A stretch of 64,000 bases of DNA from Certhia americana (Eukaryota > Chordata > Aves > Passeriformes > Certhiidae), in contig CM031857.1 of assembly GCA_018697195.1 (NCBI GenBank), forward strand, positions 57,980,051 to 58,044,050, written 5' to 3'. The notes below the pieces were generated by a model that was not told the DNA's origin, did no database searches, and worked only from the letters and a program-made list of their open reading frames with translations. Below, piece by piece: positions 51,372-63,495 of the stretch. The position numbers and the translations under genes are program-made. How positions within the stretch are numbered: the stretch's first letter is position 1; every line of letters begins with the position of its first letter.

Positions 51372-52440
51372 AATCTCAGAAGGCAGAGAGGATGAGGCTG
51401 AAAGGAACCCTGGAGATCTCCTGATCTGAACTACCAGCCCAAGCAAGACCACCAAGAAGAGCTGATGAGGACCATGTCCAGGTGGTATCGGAATATCTCC
51501 AAGGCTGGAAGCTCCACAGCCTCCCTGGTAAACTGGTACCAGTTCTTGGCCACCCTCACAACAGTGATGTCTCCTAATATTCATAAACTTCAGTATTTCA
51601 GTGTGCGGCTATTGCTTCTTGTCCTCTTGTTAGACACCACAGAGAAGAGTCTGGCTCTCTCTTCTTTAAACCCTGTCTCTCTTTGGGCATTTATATACAT
51701 TGATAACCACATCCCCTCCACCCATGAAGCCTTCTCTGCTTTAGTTTAAACTGGCCCAGGTGTGTCAGGCGTTCCTTGTAGGAGAGATGTTCCAGTCCCT
51801 TTACAATCTTTTGGAGGTTCTTTTGTTTGGTTTTTTTTGTTTGTTTGTTTTTTCATTTCAACTGTCTACAGGATGTCCATGTCTCCCTTTTGCCTTGCAG
51901 CACAGGAATAGACACAGAAATCCAGGTGTGACCTCACCAGGGTGAGGGAAAGGATCACCTCCCTCCACCCACTGGCAGCACTCTTCCTAATGGAGCCAAG
52001 GATATAACTGGCATTCCTTCTTTCAAAGGGAAATCACTGGCTCATGTAAAAAATGTTGCCCATCAGGACAGCCAGAGCCTTTTGTGACAAGCTACTTTCC
52101 ACCTGGGTGCTCCACCAATGTACTGGTGAGTGAGGTTGTTCCTCTATGGATGCAGCACTTTGCACTTCCCCTTAGCTCCACAAGGCTGCTGTCAGACTAT
52201 TTCTTCAGGCTGCCAAGGTCCCTCTGGATGGCAGTTTGATCCTCTGGCATATTGAATCACTTCTCCAAGTTTTGTGTCACTGGAAAACTTGTTGATGGTC
52301 CACTTTGCCCTGTGACTGATGAACAGGACTGGACCCAGTACTGACCCCCAGGGTACAGAGCTAGTGGCTTCCTTCTGACTAGACTCCATGACAGTAGTGA
52401 CAACACCTTGGGCCCCATTCCTCCAAAGAGACATTCCGCC
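51372..52440 (-). mobile_element. CR1 LINE 3' fragment, antisense, about 1.07 kb
   Basis: Largest CR1 copy here. Inverse CR1 order is clear: GAACCCTGGAGATCTCCTGA, GACCATGTCCAGGTGGTATC, TTGTCCTCTTGTTAGACACC, AGGAGAGATGTTCCAGTCCC, GAAATCCAGGTGTGACCTCA, GGATGCAGCACTTTGCACTT, CAAGGTCCCTCTGGATGGCA, GACTGGACCCAGTACTGACC. It has an internal T/G-rich insertion at about 51818-51860. No intact frame; open frames over it on either strand are shadows. Confidence 0.96.
51818..51860 (+). repeat. T/G-rich insertion inside CR1
   Basis: TTCTTTTGTTTGG, T8 and GTTTGTTTG units sit between CR1 blocks that are normally nearly contiguous. Flanking CR1 resumes at about CAACTGTCTACAGGATG. Confidence 0.7.
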
Positions 52441-54339
52441 CTTTGTGCACTCATCTACAGAGATGTGCTGTGTATTTGGCTTTTCTTCAGAAAAATTTTG
52501 ACAACTGACATGCTTTCCCCTACTGCCTTTATGTTTCTGTTACAAGCCAAAATTACACCAATAAACATATTTCTATGCTCATATGTACTCAACATTACTT
52601 TAGGACATGATCTAAAGAAGTTTCTCTCTTTCTCTGTTATTTCTATAAATATAACAGGCAATACAGAACTATATATACAATTTTTTTTCAAATATATAGA
52701 TGCTAAAATTCTAGTAAATATGAACAGAAGCATGGCATTTAAATCTCCAATAAAAGACTTTTTAGTAGATCGATGTAGTGATTACATCCAGTACAGCAAA
52801 TACAGCACCAAATTTATATAACACAAAGACGTGCTAATATAGAAAACTGGGTTTGCATGTTTTGTGTTTTGCTTGGGTTTTTTCAAATTAAGGGTATAAA
52901 AGACCTTATCATATATTCTGTACTGGAGCATATTGTATATATTGCTAAAAAGTTTGAAATAAAACCAAATAAGAAGTCTATTCTTTACAAGCTTGGATCA
53001 ATGTATTAGTAATATAGTGTTTCTCTTATATGCCATAAATTCATATAAGGATTCTAGGATTTATTTTAGGAAGGACTTCCATTAACTTTCTGGTTTCTTT
53101 ATCTTTGAAGAAGAGAAGGCCTTTGACTTGGGAATTATCTCTTAAAAAACAAGATCCTCAAACTTTTAAAACCTTGGCCCAGAAATTATGTTTACACTGA
53201 CATGGAAAGTGGAAATTGATTTCCAAGTGTAGCTTAAATATTGCCTCAGTTGCCTCCACTTATTGCAGCAGTTCATTTGTGAGGTTTCTGGGTTAAGTTC
53301 CTAAACACTTCCAGTTCTTATGTTTGACTTTTAAAGATTCTTTAAAAAATCAGGGCTCAGAAATCAATGTTCAGAGGATATATTTTTAAGAAGATATTCT
53401 GCCTTTAGTTTTGGGAATTTTTAAAGTTGTAAACAGTGCCTGCAGTTGTAAAGGTCTACATTTGAATCAGTTCAAAACAGTATTAGAGCCACTGGAGAAT
53501 GGCAGGCACTGCAAACTGATCTACTTGACCTATTTGCTATGACCATTTCAGGGTGAAATGAAGTATCTGAATTTAGTCTGAAGAAACCTATTACTGCACA
53601 TTAACTGTAGTGGTATTTTGGCCAGCTGGGGCATTCTATATCTCTATATCTCTATCTCTATATCTATATCTCATTTATATCTATATCTATATCTATATCT
53701 ATCTATATCATCTATCATTATCTATATCATCTATATCATCTGTATCTATATATCTAATCACTGATACAAAAATTGAGACCAACACATTTCAGATACATGT
53801 ATTGTTTTCATGTTTGCTCATAGGGGTTCTTTCTGTTTAATAGGGGTGCTTGTTTTCCATTATGCTGTTTTCTTGGAGACAGTCAGTCTATTCTAGTGTG
53901 TGGATGCATAAAACTAACACAGGAATAAACAAATTTTGATTATTATTTTTGAAAGGGAAAATCCCTTGTTGACACTGTGAAAATACATTGGGAAATACAC
54001 ATATGTTGCTGGGACATGGTTGAATATCATTCAGTAAGCAGAGTTGTCTTAGACATTTTCTGATTTTTCAACTACATAAATTAGTTTAACAAGAGGTACA
54101 ACTGACCTGCCTTCATCATGTCTCTGGTTTACGTGACCATAACAGTAGCCCTACTGTTAAAAGGCTAAAGGTATATTTGTTCAGCTATTGCCTGTATGGG
54201 GGTGTGTGGAAAGAGTAAACATCAGCTCCTTTAAGGTGTCTGGACAAGCACTTTTCAATGCAAAAGGAGATAACAATAAAATGAGGAAGACATAAACAAG
54301 GACATAAAGAGATACAAACTTGACTGGCAAATGAAAAGG
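52441..54339. other. Unique non-coding DNA
   Basis: No gene or classified mobile element. Contains the TATCTA microsatellite at 53634-53755. Confidence 0.65.
53634..53755 (+). repeat. (TATCTA)n-type microsatellite, imperfect
   Basis: About 120 bases of ATATCT, CTATAT and ATCATC units. Starts in TCTATATCTC, regular in the middle, then degrades into ATCATCTATATC. Confidence 0.95.
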
Positions 54340-55436
54340 GAGGGAGTCAGACCTGGTATGTCACACTAATTGATGAGGATCTCTAGGAGTGTGTGAATGC
54401 TTCTTCCAGCACAGTTATCTGATCAGAGATATTGTCAATTGGGAAAATAACAAAAAGGGGGAAAGCAGAAACAAAATACACAAACCTGACATGTGAGAAT
54501 AATGCAGACAAAGATAAAACCCAAACTTGGTCAGTCACAGTAACAGGTGAGCTACCAATAAACTGCAGACAAACTGGGGTTTTGCAATTGACAACAATGC
54601 AATCCTGAGGCTCCTGGGTATTGGAGGGGGTGAATGGGACTATACCAGGTGATAGGGAACTGTGCAGGGAAAGCAGATGAGGGAGGAACAAAGAAGAACT
54701 AAACAGAAAAGGGCGTAAAATGGGCCAGTCACGTGTAAAAGGGTCACCCCAGTTTGACCAGCCAAGTGAGTACAATGCCCCTTGTCCAGGCAGAGGTGTC
54801 AGGCAGGAGGGTCTATGCTGGTATTCAGAGGAACCTGTGAGCATGAGGTGCCTGTAGGATGAATGTGTGAGTGCCATGTGTGTGCAGCGAGCACCCAGCA
54901 ATGAGTCAAGGACCCACGAGGCGGGTAAGGGGTGCTAGAATCCTCATAGCAGTGCTGGGCAGGCACAGGGAGCATGCCAGTGCCAGAACTCATGAATGTG
55001 TTGTACTTTGAACCTGGGCAGAGTGGGGTGTATGCTGCACAAGTGACTTTCTGCCTCTACCAGCCCGAGAGAAGGAGAGGACATATCTACCTGTGCCTGT
55101 GTGTGGTGTGTCTTGAGTGTGGGGGCAGCTGGAGCAACACCTTATCTGTGGCCACATTTTATCTGTGCCCCTCTGTGTGATTGGATGCGTCTGTGTCCTA
55201 ATGAGTCTCTGTGCATATGTGTCCATGACTGTGCACAGGTGTCAGTGACTGTGTCTCTGGGGTATATGCTCAGCATTGCTGTGGTTGTGGAAATCAGAAA
55301 GGACAAAGTGGCAGCCACATTCAACAGCCAGAGATGCTGGGACTTGAGGAAGAGGCTGACATTGCTACTCTAAAAGTATATATAATTTACTCACATGGAG
55401 AGTGTCCTAAATTAAAAAAAAAAAAAAAAAAAAAAA
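54340..55436 (+). mobile_element. Unclassified GC-richer unit ending in A23
   Basis: About 1.1 kb of clearly different texture: higher G, repeated TGTG/CTGTG phrases, several CpG (GGGCGTAAA, TCACGTGT, CAGCGAGC, CCACGAGGCGGG, CCCGAGAG, GATGCGTC), and a 23-base A run at 55414-55436 on the right. The right part (55160-55260) is built of loose CTGTGTCC / GTGTCCATGACTGTG units. The A run suggests a retrotransposed RNA oriented plus, or a chance simple tract. I find no protein similarity; open frames on both strands are incoherent. I could not identify a target-site duplication. Alternatives: a degraded ERV leader/LTR, or a lncRNA retrocopy. Confidence 0.35.
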
Positions 55437-58094
55437 GAAAAAGAAACAACTAAATAAAAATAGAAGGTGGGAGGCTTTGATAGTGATACATTTTTAAGTC
55501 CTATTGACGAAATACTCTTACAGAATTACACTTCAAATTACAAACCTATAAAAAGTCAATCTATAGAATTCCTATGCAGGAACTCCTATGTCCCCATCAT
55601 ATTGTATGGACTAAAAAGGAAGGAATTTACACCTTTGGTCAACTGATAAGCTTCAGCAATTATTGTATAAATATCCTGGTTCCATCTGTTTCATCCTATT
55701 AATTATTACAGACCAGTTTAGTTAAGGGAACTTTTCTGTACTCATTCACTTCACTGTTATTGTAAAATAGTTGTGGAAAGGTGGGGTACAAAAAATTTTC
55801 TGGATGAATGTGTGAATAATGAAAACCTGAAGTGCTCAATTTATCAGAACTCAATTGACTAAAACAACCTCATCCCTGCTGCAAGTTTTCATTAATCAGC
55901 AATGAAGAAAGGTCTTACTTTCATTCAAATTTTAAGGGTAAAAATAGTTTGCAGTAACTCCAATGAAAATGAACAGAAAATAAATGAACTTCATTTGACA
56001 TATTTTGAAAGCGAATATTTGGATGGAGGGGATTCAGTAAAATTCAGGCAAAACAGATGATTACAGTAATGGTGGATCTGCATGATGGATAAGTAAAACA
56101 TGTACATATATAATACTCTAAGGTAATAACCCTAAAATGCTTATGTCCTAAAAATACTAATATATGTCCACTTTATACCCTAAGAGCAATCAGTCCAGTT
56201 TCAGGTGTTATGTGAACATAAGTACTATAAAGAAAGAAAAGCTGCATTGTAATCCTTGTGGACTTGTGAGTATCCAGTAGCTGGGTGCCTTTAACTATTC
56301 AGCCTCAGCACCCTAGTTAGCTGAACACTCCAGTTAGCCATTGATAAATCCTGCTATACTTGTCCTATGATTAATTAGTGCTTTAGCCTTCCAGCACACT
56401 GCAGATGTGTACATTCTTCTTTCCTTTGATCAAATGCAAACACTCATGAAAAGTAATATCTGACACAAAATCAAAGTCCACTTACTAGTGGACTAGAAAG
56501 GGAGAAAGAAAAGAATAATATTCCACATTTACGACAGAATAGGGTTGCATAAACAATTGCGAAACACTGTCAGGGCAGAACTCACCACTGCAGTGACAAC
56601 CAGCAACAACTTCCCTGCCAAATCTAACACAGCATTTTGTGTACAAACGAGCATATGGTTGTTTTGTCAGCAGTACAGTGAGTCAGCGTGAGACAGGCAA
56701 ACTCCTGTTGTGTACTAGCAGGAACAGGTTTCTAGGGCCTGAAGGTACTTTAGTGTGCTGGTATGAGGATAAAAAGATATGTCTTGTGCCTAAAAATACT
56801 CTTCCTCTTGAGTTTTCTTTCTCAGAATATATTTTTTTCTCAAAAGTCACCTCCTCTGTGTGTTCTGACATTAGATTTTGCACTCTTTGTTAAGAGGAAG
56901 ATATTGTTTAATTGTCTGCTACAGAGTAAACACAACATGTCCCTATTGTTGCTTTGAGCAAGTCATGTTTTTTGTTTTTTTTTTGCTTGCTTTGTCTCCT
57001 ATTTAACCTCTTCTGAAATCTATAGATTGCTTTGAATGCAGAGTCTTCTGGACCAAGATTATTTTCCCCTGAATCGCTAAAGTTTGTTTGCCTGACATAT
57101 GCACCTTTTGATCTCCCCTCTTCCATTTTTTACATTTTTCATCTCCAGGGTTTCTAGTGCTGCTTTGTTCACTGACATTTCCTGGTTCTTTTCACATAGT
57201 AAATACAGCTAGTTCCTGTACTCTGGTACAGTAGTACGGATTACAGCTACTACTGTACTTTGGTGAGAGAATGGGAGAGGATTGAAGTTGCCATCTGTTG
57301 GCTTGTAGCTGTGCGATTCAGCCGCTTCCAGGAAGATTCATATTTTAATTCTGGCTGTCAGTAAAGTAAAATTTGTATAATTGCTTCAGGTTATTCCTAA
57401 CAGCAGAAACATCCTTTGGAAAGGTGCATGTGCTGATGCAGTGTGGGGAAAAGAGGTTTTCTTTAATTTACTTATACTTTATACTTACAGTGAGTGCTAC
57501 TTCCATGGCTTGCAACTTCATAAAAAAACCCTAGACATATTTCATCTTACTTTAATGTTAATGTCGATGTCATTTAATCCTATTAGCTCTTTCATTAATG
57601 AATAGATATAAATAAGCAGCTCTGAGATGTATTTTGAAGTAGTCGATGAAACAGGCAGAGTTGAGATCTAGATTTTTAAAATTTAATTTAGGTGAGATGA
57701 ATTGCTCTCCAGGAGTGGTCCCTTCAAGGTCTGTAAAAAAGGTAGGGGATACCAAGTGATCTGCTATGAGGTAGAAGCTCTAATCTGTAGGCACCTGACA
57801 GTAAGTGTCCAATCTAACATGGGTGGCTAGTGTCTCCTAAAATTTAGTGGAAATACAGTCAGTTAAACCATAGAGTCCTACAGAGGTGTACTGCTGACTC
57901 ATGTTTAATATGTTATCCTCTGGAATTCTACAGTACCCTTCTGAAGACTTGCTTTCTGTCCAGTCAGTTCCTAACTTTGCAGTACTATGGCATTAGTTCA
58001 GCTGTGAGATTTGCATTTGTCTTGCTTGGCCTTCAAAAATGTTTTCAGTCTGTTACTCCAGCTTGATGAAGTCACAGTGAATGGCATTCATCTT
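55437..58094. other. Unique non-coding DNA
   Basis: No supported gene. A patch at 57210-57330 keeps three CpG (AGTACGGAT, GTGCGATTC, GCCGCTTCC) and has repeated TACTGTAC-like words. Confidence 0.6.
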
Positions 58095-58190
58095 TCTATC
58101 ATATTACCTCCTTCCCCGGTTTGTTGTCATCTGTGAGCTACTTAAGATTCCATTGTGTTCCATCATCAAGAGCATTGATGAGGCCTTGCA
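58095..58190 (-). mobile_element. Probable old CR1 scrap, antisense
   Basis: GTTGTCATCTGTGAGCTAC and TGTGTTCCATCATCAAGAGC / ATTGATGAGG resemble the inverse CR1 segment that normally reads 'gtcatctgcaaacttg ... tcatccaggtcattgatga'. Short and diverged. Confidence 0.45.
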
Positions 58191-61100
58191 TCAACTCACA
58201 AGAAAAAAATATTTTTAGCTGATTGCCAGATTAATCCATTGATTTTCAACTTTATGCAGTTTTTCATCTATTATATCCCTTTAGGTCCAAAACAGGGTCA
58301 ATGAGATCAGAAGGACCTGAATACTCTAATGCACCTTCTTGGTAAGAAAAGAATAGACTTGTCTAAGACTTCCCTTATACCTAGAAAACAAACAGTGAAT
58401 TATTTACAAACTAAGAGGAAGAGGTTGTGGCATTGAAGATACTGAGAACAAGGTAGTTCTAAATCTTATTCTGATCAGCAGCCAGGAATAGTAATGAAAG
58501 ACTTCTTACAATGCTAAGCAATACCAGAGTCACTTAGCAGTATGTTAAATACAAAATGGCTTAAAGCCCAAAAGAAAACATGACTGAAATTAAACACAAA
58601 CAATTGAACCTTTATTTTGAAAAGTATTAGTTCACTGGAACAGAGTGACAAATTCTAATGAATGTCCTTAATGATTTTACAGTGGGACAAATCATCTGTG
58701 AAAGTAAGGTGGTTATAAAAGACACTTACTGTGCAATATGAATGCTAAATGAAATCAGACATCCCTGTAATCAACATCAATAAAAGTACTATAACATAAT
58801 TTTGCTGCTTCAAAGAGCAGCATAATAAAATGCACAAAAAGAAAGAATTCATGGCCTAAAAATATTGCTCACACATACAAAGACGTGCATGTACATATTC
58901 ATATATATGTTTTCAATGTTGAGTAAAATGCTTACAAACGTAAAAGGGAGCTATTTACAAAGATAGTCTTATCCTATTCATAATGACCTGGTTTGGCCTT
59001 GATTGGACAGCTTTTAATATTGACACATGATTAAACCAATGAAAAACGTCGGTACATCCTTTGTGAATACACATTTTGAGATGAGAATTTTGGGAATTTT
59101 GGCTTTCTGGTTTCTGGTTTGGGAAGAGGTAACAAGGTGTGGGGCTGGCTGGTCCTGTTCCGCCATGGCCCTTGGGGCCTGGTGGGGGGATCCAGGGCAG
59201 GCCCCTGGCACAGCTGGAGAGGGAAGAGGAGGGGAGGGGAGGGGAGGGGAGGGAAATTTCAAATTGGCAAACCAAAACAACTACACAAATTGGAGTTTCC
59301 ACCCAGTTTTGAACTGAAACTGCCACACAAAGTTATTTCTTTTGACCTTGCAGGACGAAAGAAAAAGCATCCTTAAATGAGTACCAAATAATTTTCAGTG
59401 GATTTGGGTTCATATCCAGAAGTTAGGTGAATTTTAGTCTTCACCCAAAAAATAATCCAAAAATAATCTCTTTGGATTGCACTGTCCAAGATTCCATGAA
59501 AGGTTTTACAGATTTGTAAGAGATCCATAGCATAGAGGTACTGCAATTAATAATGAAATAAAAAGGAAGTTGAGCAAGAACTGACTTTTCATTTTTTTGC
59601 TCTGAGTTTGAGCAAAGGATTTGGGGAAGTCAGGCAGTGGGGTTTCAAGGACATAACCATGATAGAAATTGGAGAAACAGTATATGTTACGTCACAGCTG
59701 GTGGTGCAGGAAAGGAAATCTCTTTATGGAGAAGGGTTTCCTTCTGCTCAAGTAAGCATGGAGCTAATTCCTTGCTGGAGGGAGAGCTTGGGTGGCAATT
59801 GGAACCACAGGGAGTGGTTGGGTAATGCTGATTCTGAGCTGGAGGGAGTGGTGGGGGTATCGTGGCAGAGGAGACAGTTGGGCATTTTCTATTGCTGGGG
59901 ATTTCTGCAGTGTTTCTTTTCTTGTATCCTAAGTCTTTAGCAATACTAATTGCTGCTATTTATTTTCTTATCTCACAGTCATTTCCAGAAAATTGTTCTT
60001 ATCTTAACCCATGAGCTTTACCTTTTGTGCCTTCAATTCTCCTCTCCATTCTGCTGCAGGAAGAAGGGGGAGAGGAAGAGGAGTGAGCAAGTGGCAATGT
60101 GGTTTGGAGAGTGCCAATAGTAACTTTAAATTATTGACTACCACTCCTAACCCACAATAAATATCTTAGGTAAATTCAGTATGGAAATATCTGATTTTGA
60201 ATATGTCTCAGCATTTAGGCACTGCTTCAGGTAAAACCCAATATTTGGGGGCAATTGTGCTTCAATTTTATCCAAAAGAAGAAGATACTCTAGCATCTGT
60301 TAGAGTGAAAAATATATGATTTTTACAAAAGTACTGACTTTTCTCTCATGCAATCCCAAGTCTGAATTAAATGGTTCCTTTGCTTTATTCTTTGCACACG
60401 AAACAGTGAAAAGCAGTGTTTTCATTTTCTCATGACAGGTAATAAATGTATTCTCCTTACAAATTTACTATCCAGACAATTTCAAAATTTTGGATGTCAT
60501 CTTAACTCCACAAATTTTTGAATTCAAATAGCACAGATTACTTTCTGATTTAACAAGGTAGCATTTTATGAAGCCACAGTTAAATGCTCATTTTTCAAGA
60601 AAATTCCAGAATTACTTCACATCACTGAAGTGACAAGACTTGAAAGTCACAAGAGTTTTTCTTGGTGAGAAAGTATACATAACCCACACTGGATGCTTCT
60701 GCACATGCATGAGAGCTGATCAGAATTGTCACTGCAAGCATTTTGCTGTGAGGAAAAAAAAAAGAAGAGTGATCTTTGAGAGAGAAAAAAGGTTAAATAA
60801 TGTTTTGACTTGACTTCTGATGGGCTAAAGGTAAAAAATTACTATTGTTTACTACGAACAAGTTAGCACAAGTTAAGCTGTTTGCATCAACTTAAGCAGC
60901 CCCATCCTGAACTATCGTGACTACTAGATACATCCCTGAAGTGTAAGGCACATCCTTTAATCCGCTCTGTCTAGGCCTCAATACAGCTGTAGCATTAAAA
61001 TAGTGTCATTAACATGAAAATTAAACCTCTGTTGAGAAAGAGGTGAATTCTTTCACCTTGTTTCTTCAGTTACTTTTTCTTTCGCTCCATAATCCCTTAG

Positions 61101-62130
61101 TAGCATTTGTTGCTAGTTGGACAAACGCAGAAAATACAACTCAAACAGAAGAGTCCTTGGTGTTTTCATATTTTTTGCCGTAGGAAACTTGTACCTTCTG
61201 AACCATTTCAGCATCCATCAGATTCATATAATAGTGCAGAACAGGCTTTCTGAGGGAGGCATCCTGCTGTTGGCAACTCTCCAGGCCTCTTCAATGAAAT
61301 ACTAATTTCAAATAAATTTAATTACCCTTTTTAGAGTTTTGGCTTTTGCTTAATTTGTATAAATAATTTGGGCATCTAATTAGCTCTCACTTTGTATCAC
61401 ATAAAATAATTGGGACTGCTTTGTCAGGCAAAATCTTCCTTTCAAAATGAATTACTCAAATGCAAGTCCTTGCTCTTAGTTCAGGATTACATCACTTCCA
61501 GCTTCATAATCTCTTTTTCTAAAGCTGTCTGATGTTGATCAGTATGGACGTCTCTTCCTCTGCTGCTGGATACAGACACCACTGACTTACTAATATCTCA
61601 ACAATATTGCAATCCAGCTTCAGCTTTCTAGGTTTTCGCTTCACCACTGCAGCATTTCAGTATCTCTCAATCTATAATGCATTCTTTCTGGAAGCTGTAT
61701 GCTCTACAAAGCAGAAAAGGGAAAACGTGAGAAGCAGCATATATGATAGGTTCCTTTGAAATTTGAATATGATATTAATTGAAGAAGAGTAGATCAGGTG
61801 AAATCAATTTAGGGTTGTTACTTCCCATGTAACTCAGCTTCTTCAGTCAAAGATGCTTGCAGAAGTACAGGTAAAGAGCATGTGGACTCATTCTATTCAG
61901 AATGATATTCAGAGTGCACGCAGAGGATGTGAAACTTTGAGATGAGCAGTGGCCTTGGGTGTCCCCGGCAGAAGTCAGGCATACAGAACTCAAGCTGTTG
62001 CAAAGACCCTTCCTGGGGACTTGTCAGGGAACCAAAAAACTTATTATGCCTAGGAAAATCACTGAAATGGCAGACACTTGTACTGGAACAAAGACTTGTT
62101 TGAAAAGAATGTGTCTCTGGGGAGAAACTG
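58191..62130. other. Unique non-coding DNA
   Basis: No supported gene. Includes a GC-rich spot with a GGGGA array (59140-59255). A 110-codon plus frame at 59608-59940 has no recognised family and no splice context. Confidence 0.6.
59228..59253 (+). repeat. (GGGGA)n array, G-quadruplex capable
   Basis: Four consecutive GGGG runs spaced by single A, followed by GGG. This satisfies the classical G-quadruplex pattern with one-base loops on the plus strand. It sits at the edge of a local GC-rich patch starting at about 59140. Confidence 0.95.
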
Positions 62131-62892
62131 TGTCTTTGTTTGGAAGACAGGTGTGTCTGTTAGGAAACAAAAACAGAAGCCTCCCTTGGACTGGTGAATA
62201 CAAAACCTCTTCCCTCCGAATTGTTATAACTCTTAAAGGGGCCTCAGGCAAAGATTTGAGGGTAGGAATAACAGTTTTTTACCAGTGCGTCTAACAAGAT
62301 AAACAAAATAACAACAGTAACTATAGCATTAACAACGAACAGAACTAGGGAAAAAACAGCCAGTTTCCTCTGCTACCGGCACCCTCCCCCCCTTCAGTAC
62401 TGTCACGAGCTACCAGAGCCAGCAGCAGTCCCAGGGGACGAGATGTACCCGAGGTTCATCAGTGGTAGCTGGAACTGTAGAATTGTCCCAGCTGGGCACA
62501 GGGTGTAGAACACAGCGTGGGGAAACCTCGAGCAAAACTGAAGAAGCAGCAGGTGCAGGGTAATAGAACAGCAGCTCTCAGCAGGACAGGGAGAGAACAG
62601 GTTCCAAAATCCCGGGGGACACACAAACAGAGGGTGATGGGTCACTCAGAGCTGAGCTCCAGGTAAGGGATGGTGAGAGCTCACTGCAGTCCAGAGCCAA
62701 GCAGTCCTGGCCGTTCCTGCCCAGAGCAAAAACTGCCCAGTGCGAAGTGAAGTCTGGGTGCCACCCTGTCCCTGACTTATCTGCTTCTTTTGTCTTTCCC
62801 AAGCATCCATGAGTACCCACAAGCACCCAGCAATCAGCTTCCTAACAACTTCTGGGAAAAAATTCTATAAGAAAACAACCAAACACCCAACA
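62131..62892 (-). mobile_element. ERV LTR (solo-like), CpG-rich, complete-looking
   Basis: Minus-strand reading starts TGTTGGGTGTTTGG and ends ...CCAAACAAAGACA, giving TG...CA termini and about 762 bases. The left (plus-strand) part shares words with the LTR at 63496: GACAGGTGT, GCCTCCCTTGGA, TTATAACT, CTCAGGCAAAGAT and AACAGTT. A TATA-like CTTATAGAATTTT lies near the minus-strand start. Flanks AAACTG and AAATGG agree at four of six positions, a weak target-site duplication. About 12 CpG or more remain, suggesting a young copy. Open frames inside are not retroviral genes. Confidence 0.78.
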
Positions 62893-63495
62893 AAATGGTA
62901 CTTCATTTTTTATTTAGTTTAGGCATAACTCAGCTGGCATCAGTCTTTAGTTGTGTTTGAGATTTCATATTTAATAATTCACAAGACCTCCAGGATACCC
63001 AGCCTCTTAGAACAACAGGTGGGGGCCTAGGCAGAATGCCCCAGAACATCTGAAATTAGACCTAAGAAACCTTGGGTATGCTCAAGTTGCTTAGCTGTCT
63101 TTCAGCAAGTGAAAAAAGACCTGTTTAAGACCTGTAGATTTCTCTGTTTAAAAAAGTTAGTGATCTTATTTTATTGACTAGTGAGACCTCACTTTCTAGA
63201 CGCTGAAAGCTTTTTTTGGGTTTTTTTTCCCCCTCTGGGACTCTTATAGGGAGAAACTGGAGTCAGACCTACTTTCAGGCTCTGACCAGCCCTTAGTCTT
63301 TTTATGGTGAAAGCAAAAAAATGCTTTCTCTATCATGACTTTGAGTTTCTTTTTCACAAGAACATTTTTGGGAGAGTAAGTATTGTTTCCTAAATGGTAG
63401 TATATATTTATTTCTATCAAAAGAAACCAAAAGAGTGGGATTCTTGCAAGTAAATGGAAGGGATCCAGACACTGCTGTTTGCTGGTATACTTTAG
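62893..63495. other. Unique non-coding DNA between two LTRs
   Basis: About 600 bases with no retroviral gene, primer-binding site or polypurine tract that I can recognise. Includes T7GGGT8CCCC at about 63211-63233. Confidence 0.55.

Noticed and set aside
54383..54901. 172-codon minus-strand open frame
   Set aside because: Frame is open by composition in the GC-richer unit; no domain, and the likely orientation of the unit (A tail on the plus strand) is opposite.
59608..59940. 110-codon plus-strand open frame with Trp/Gly-rich peptide
   Set aside because: No family resemblance, no strong splice context, no CpG or codon-bias sign of constraint.
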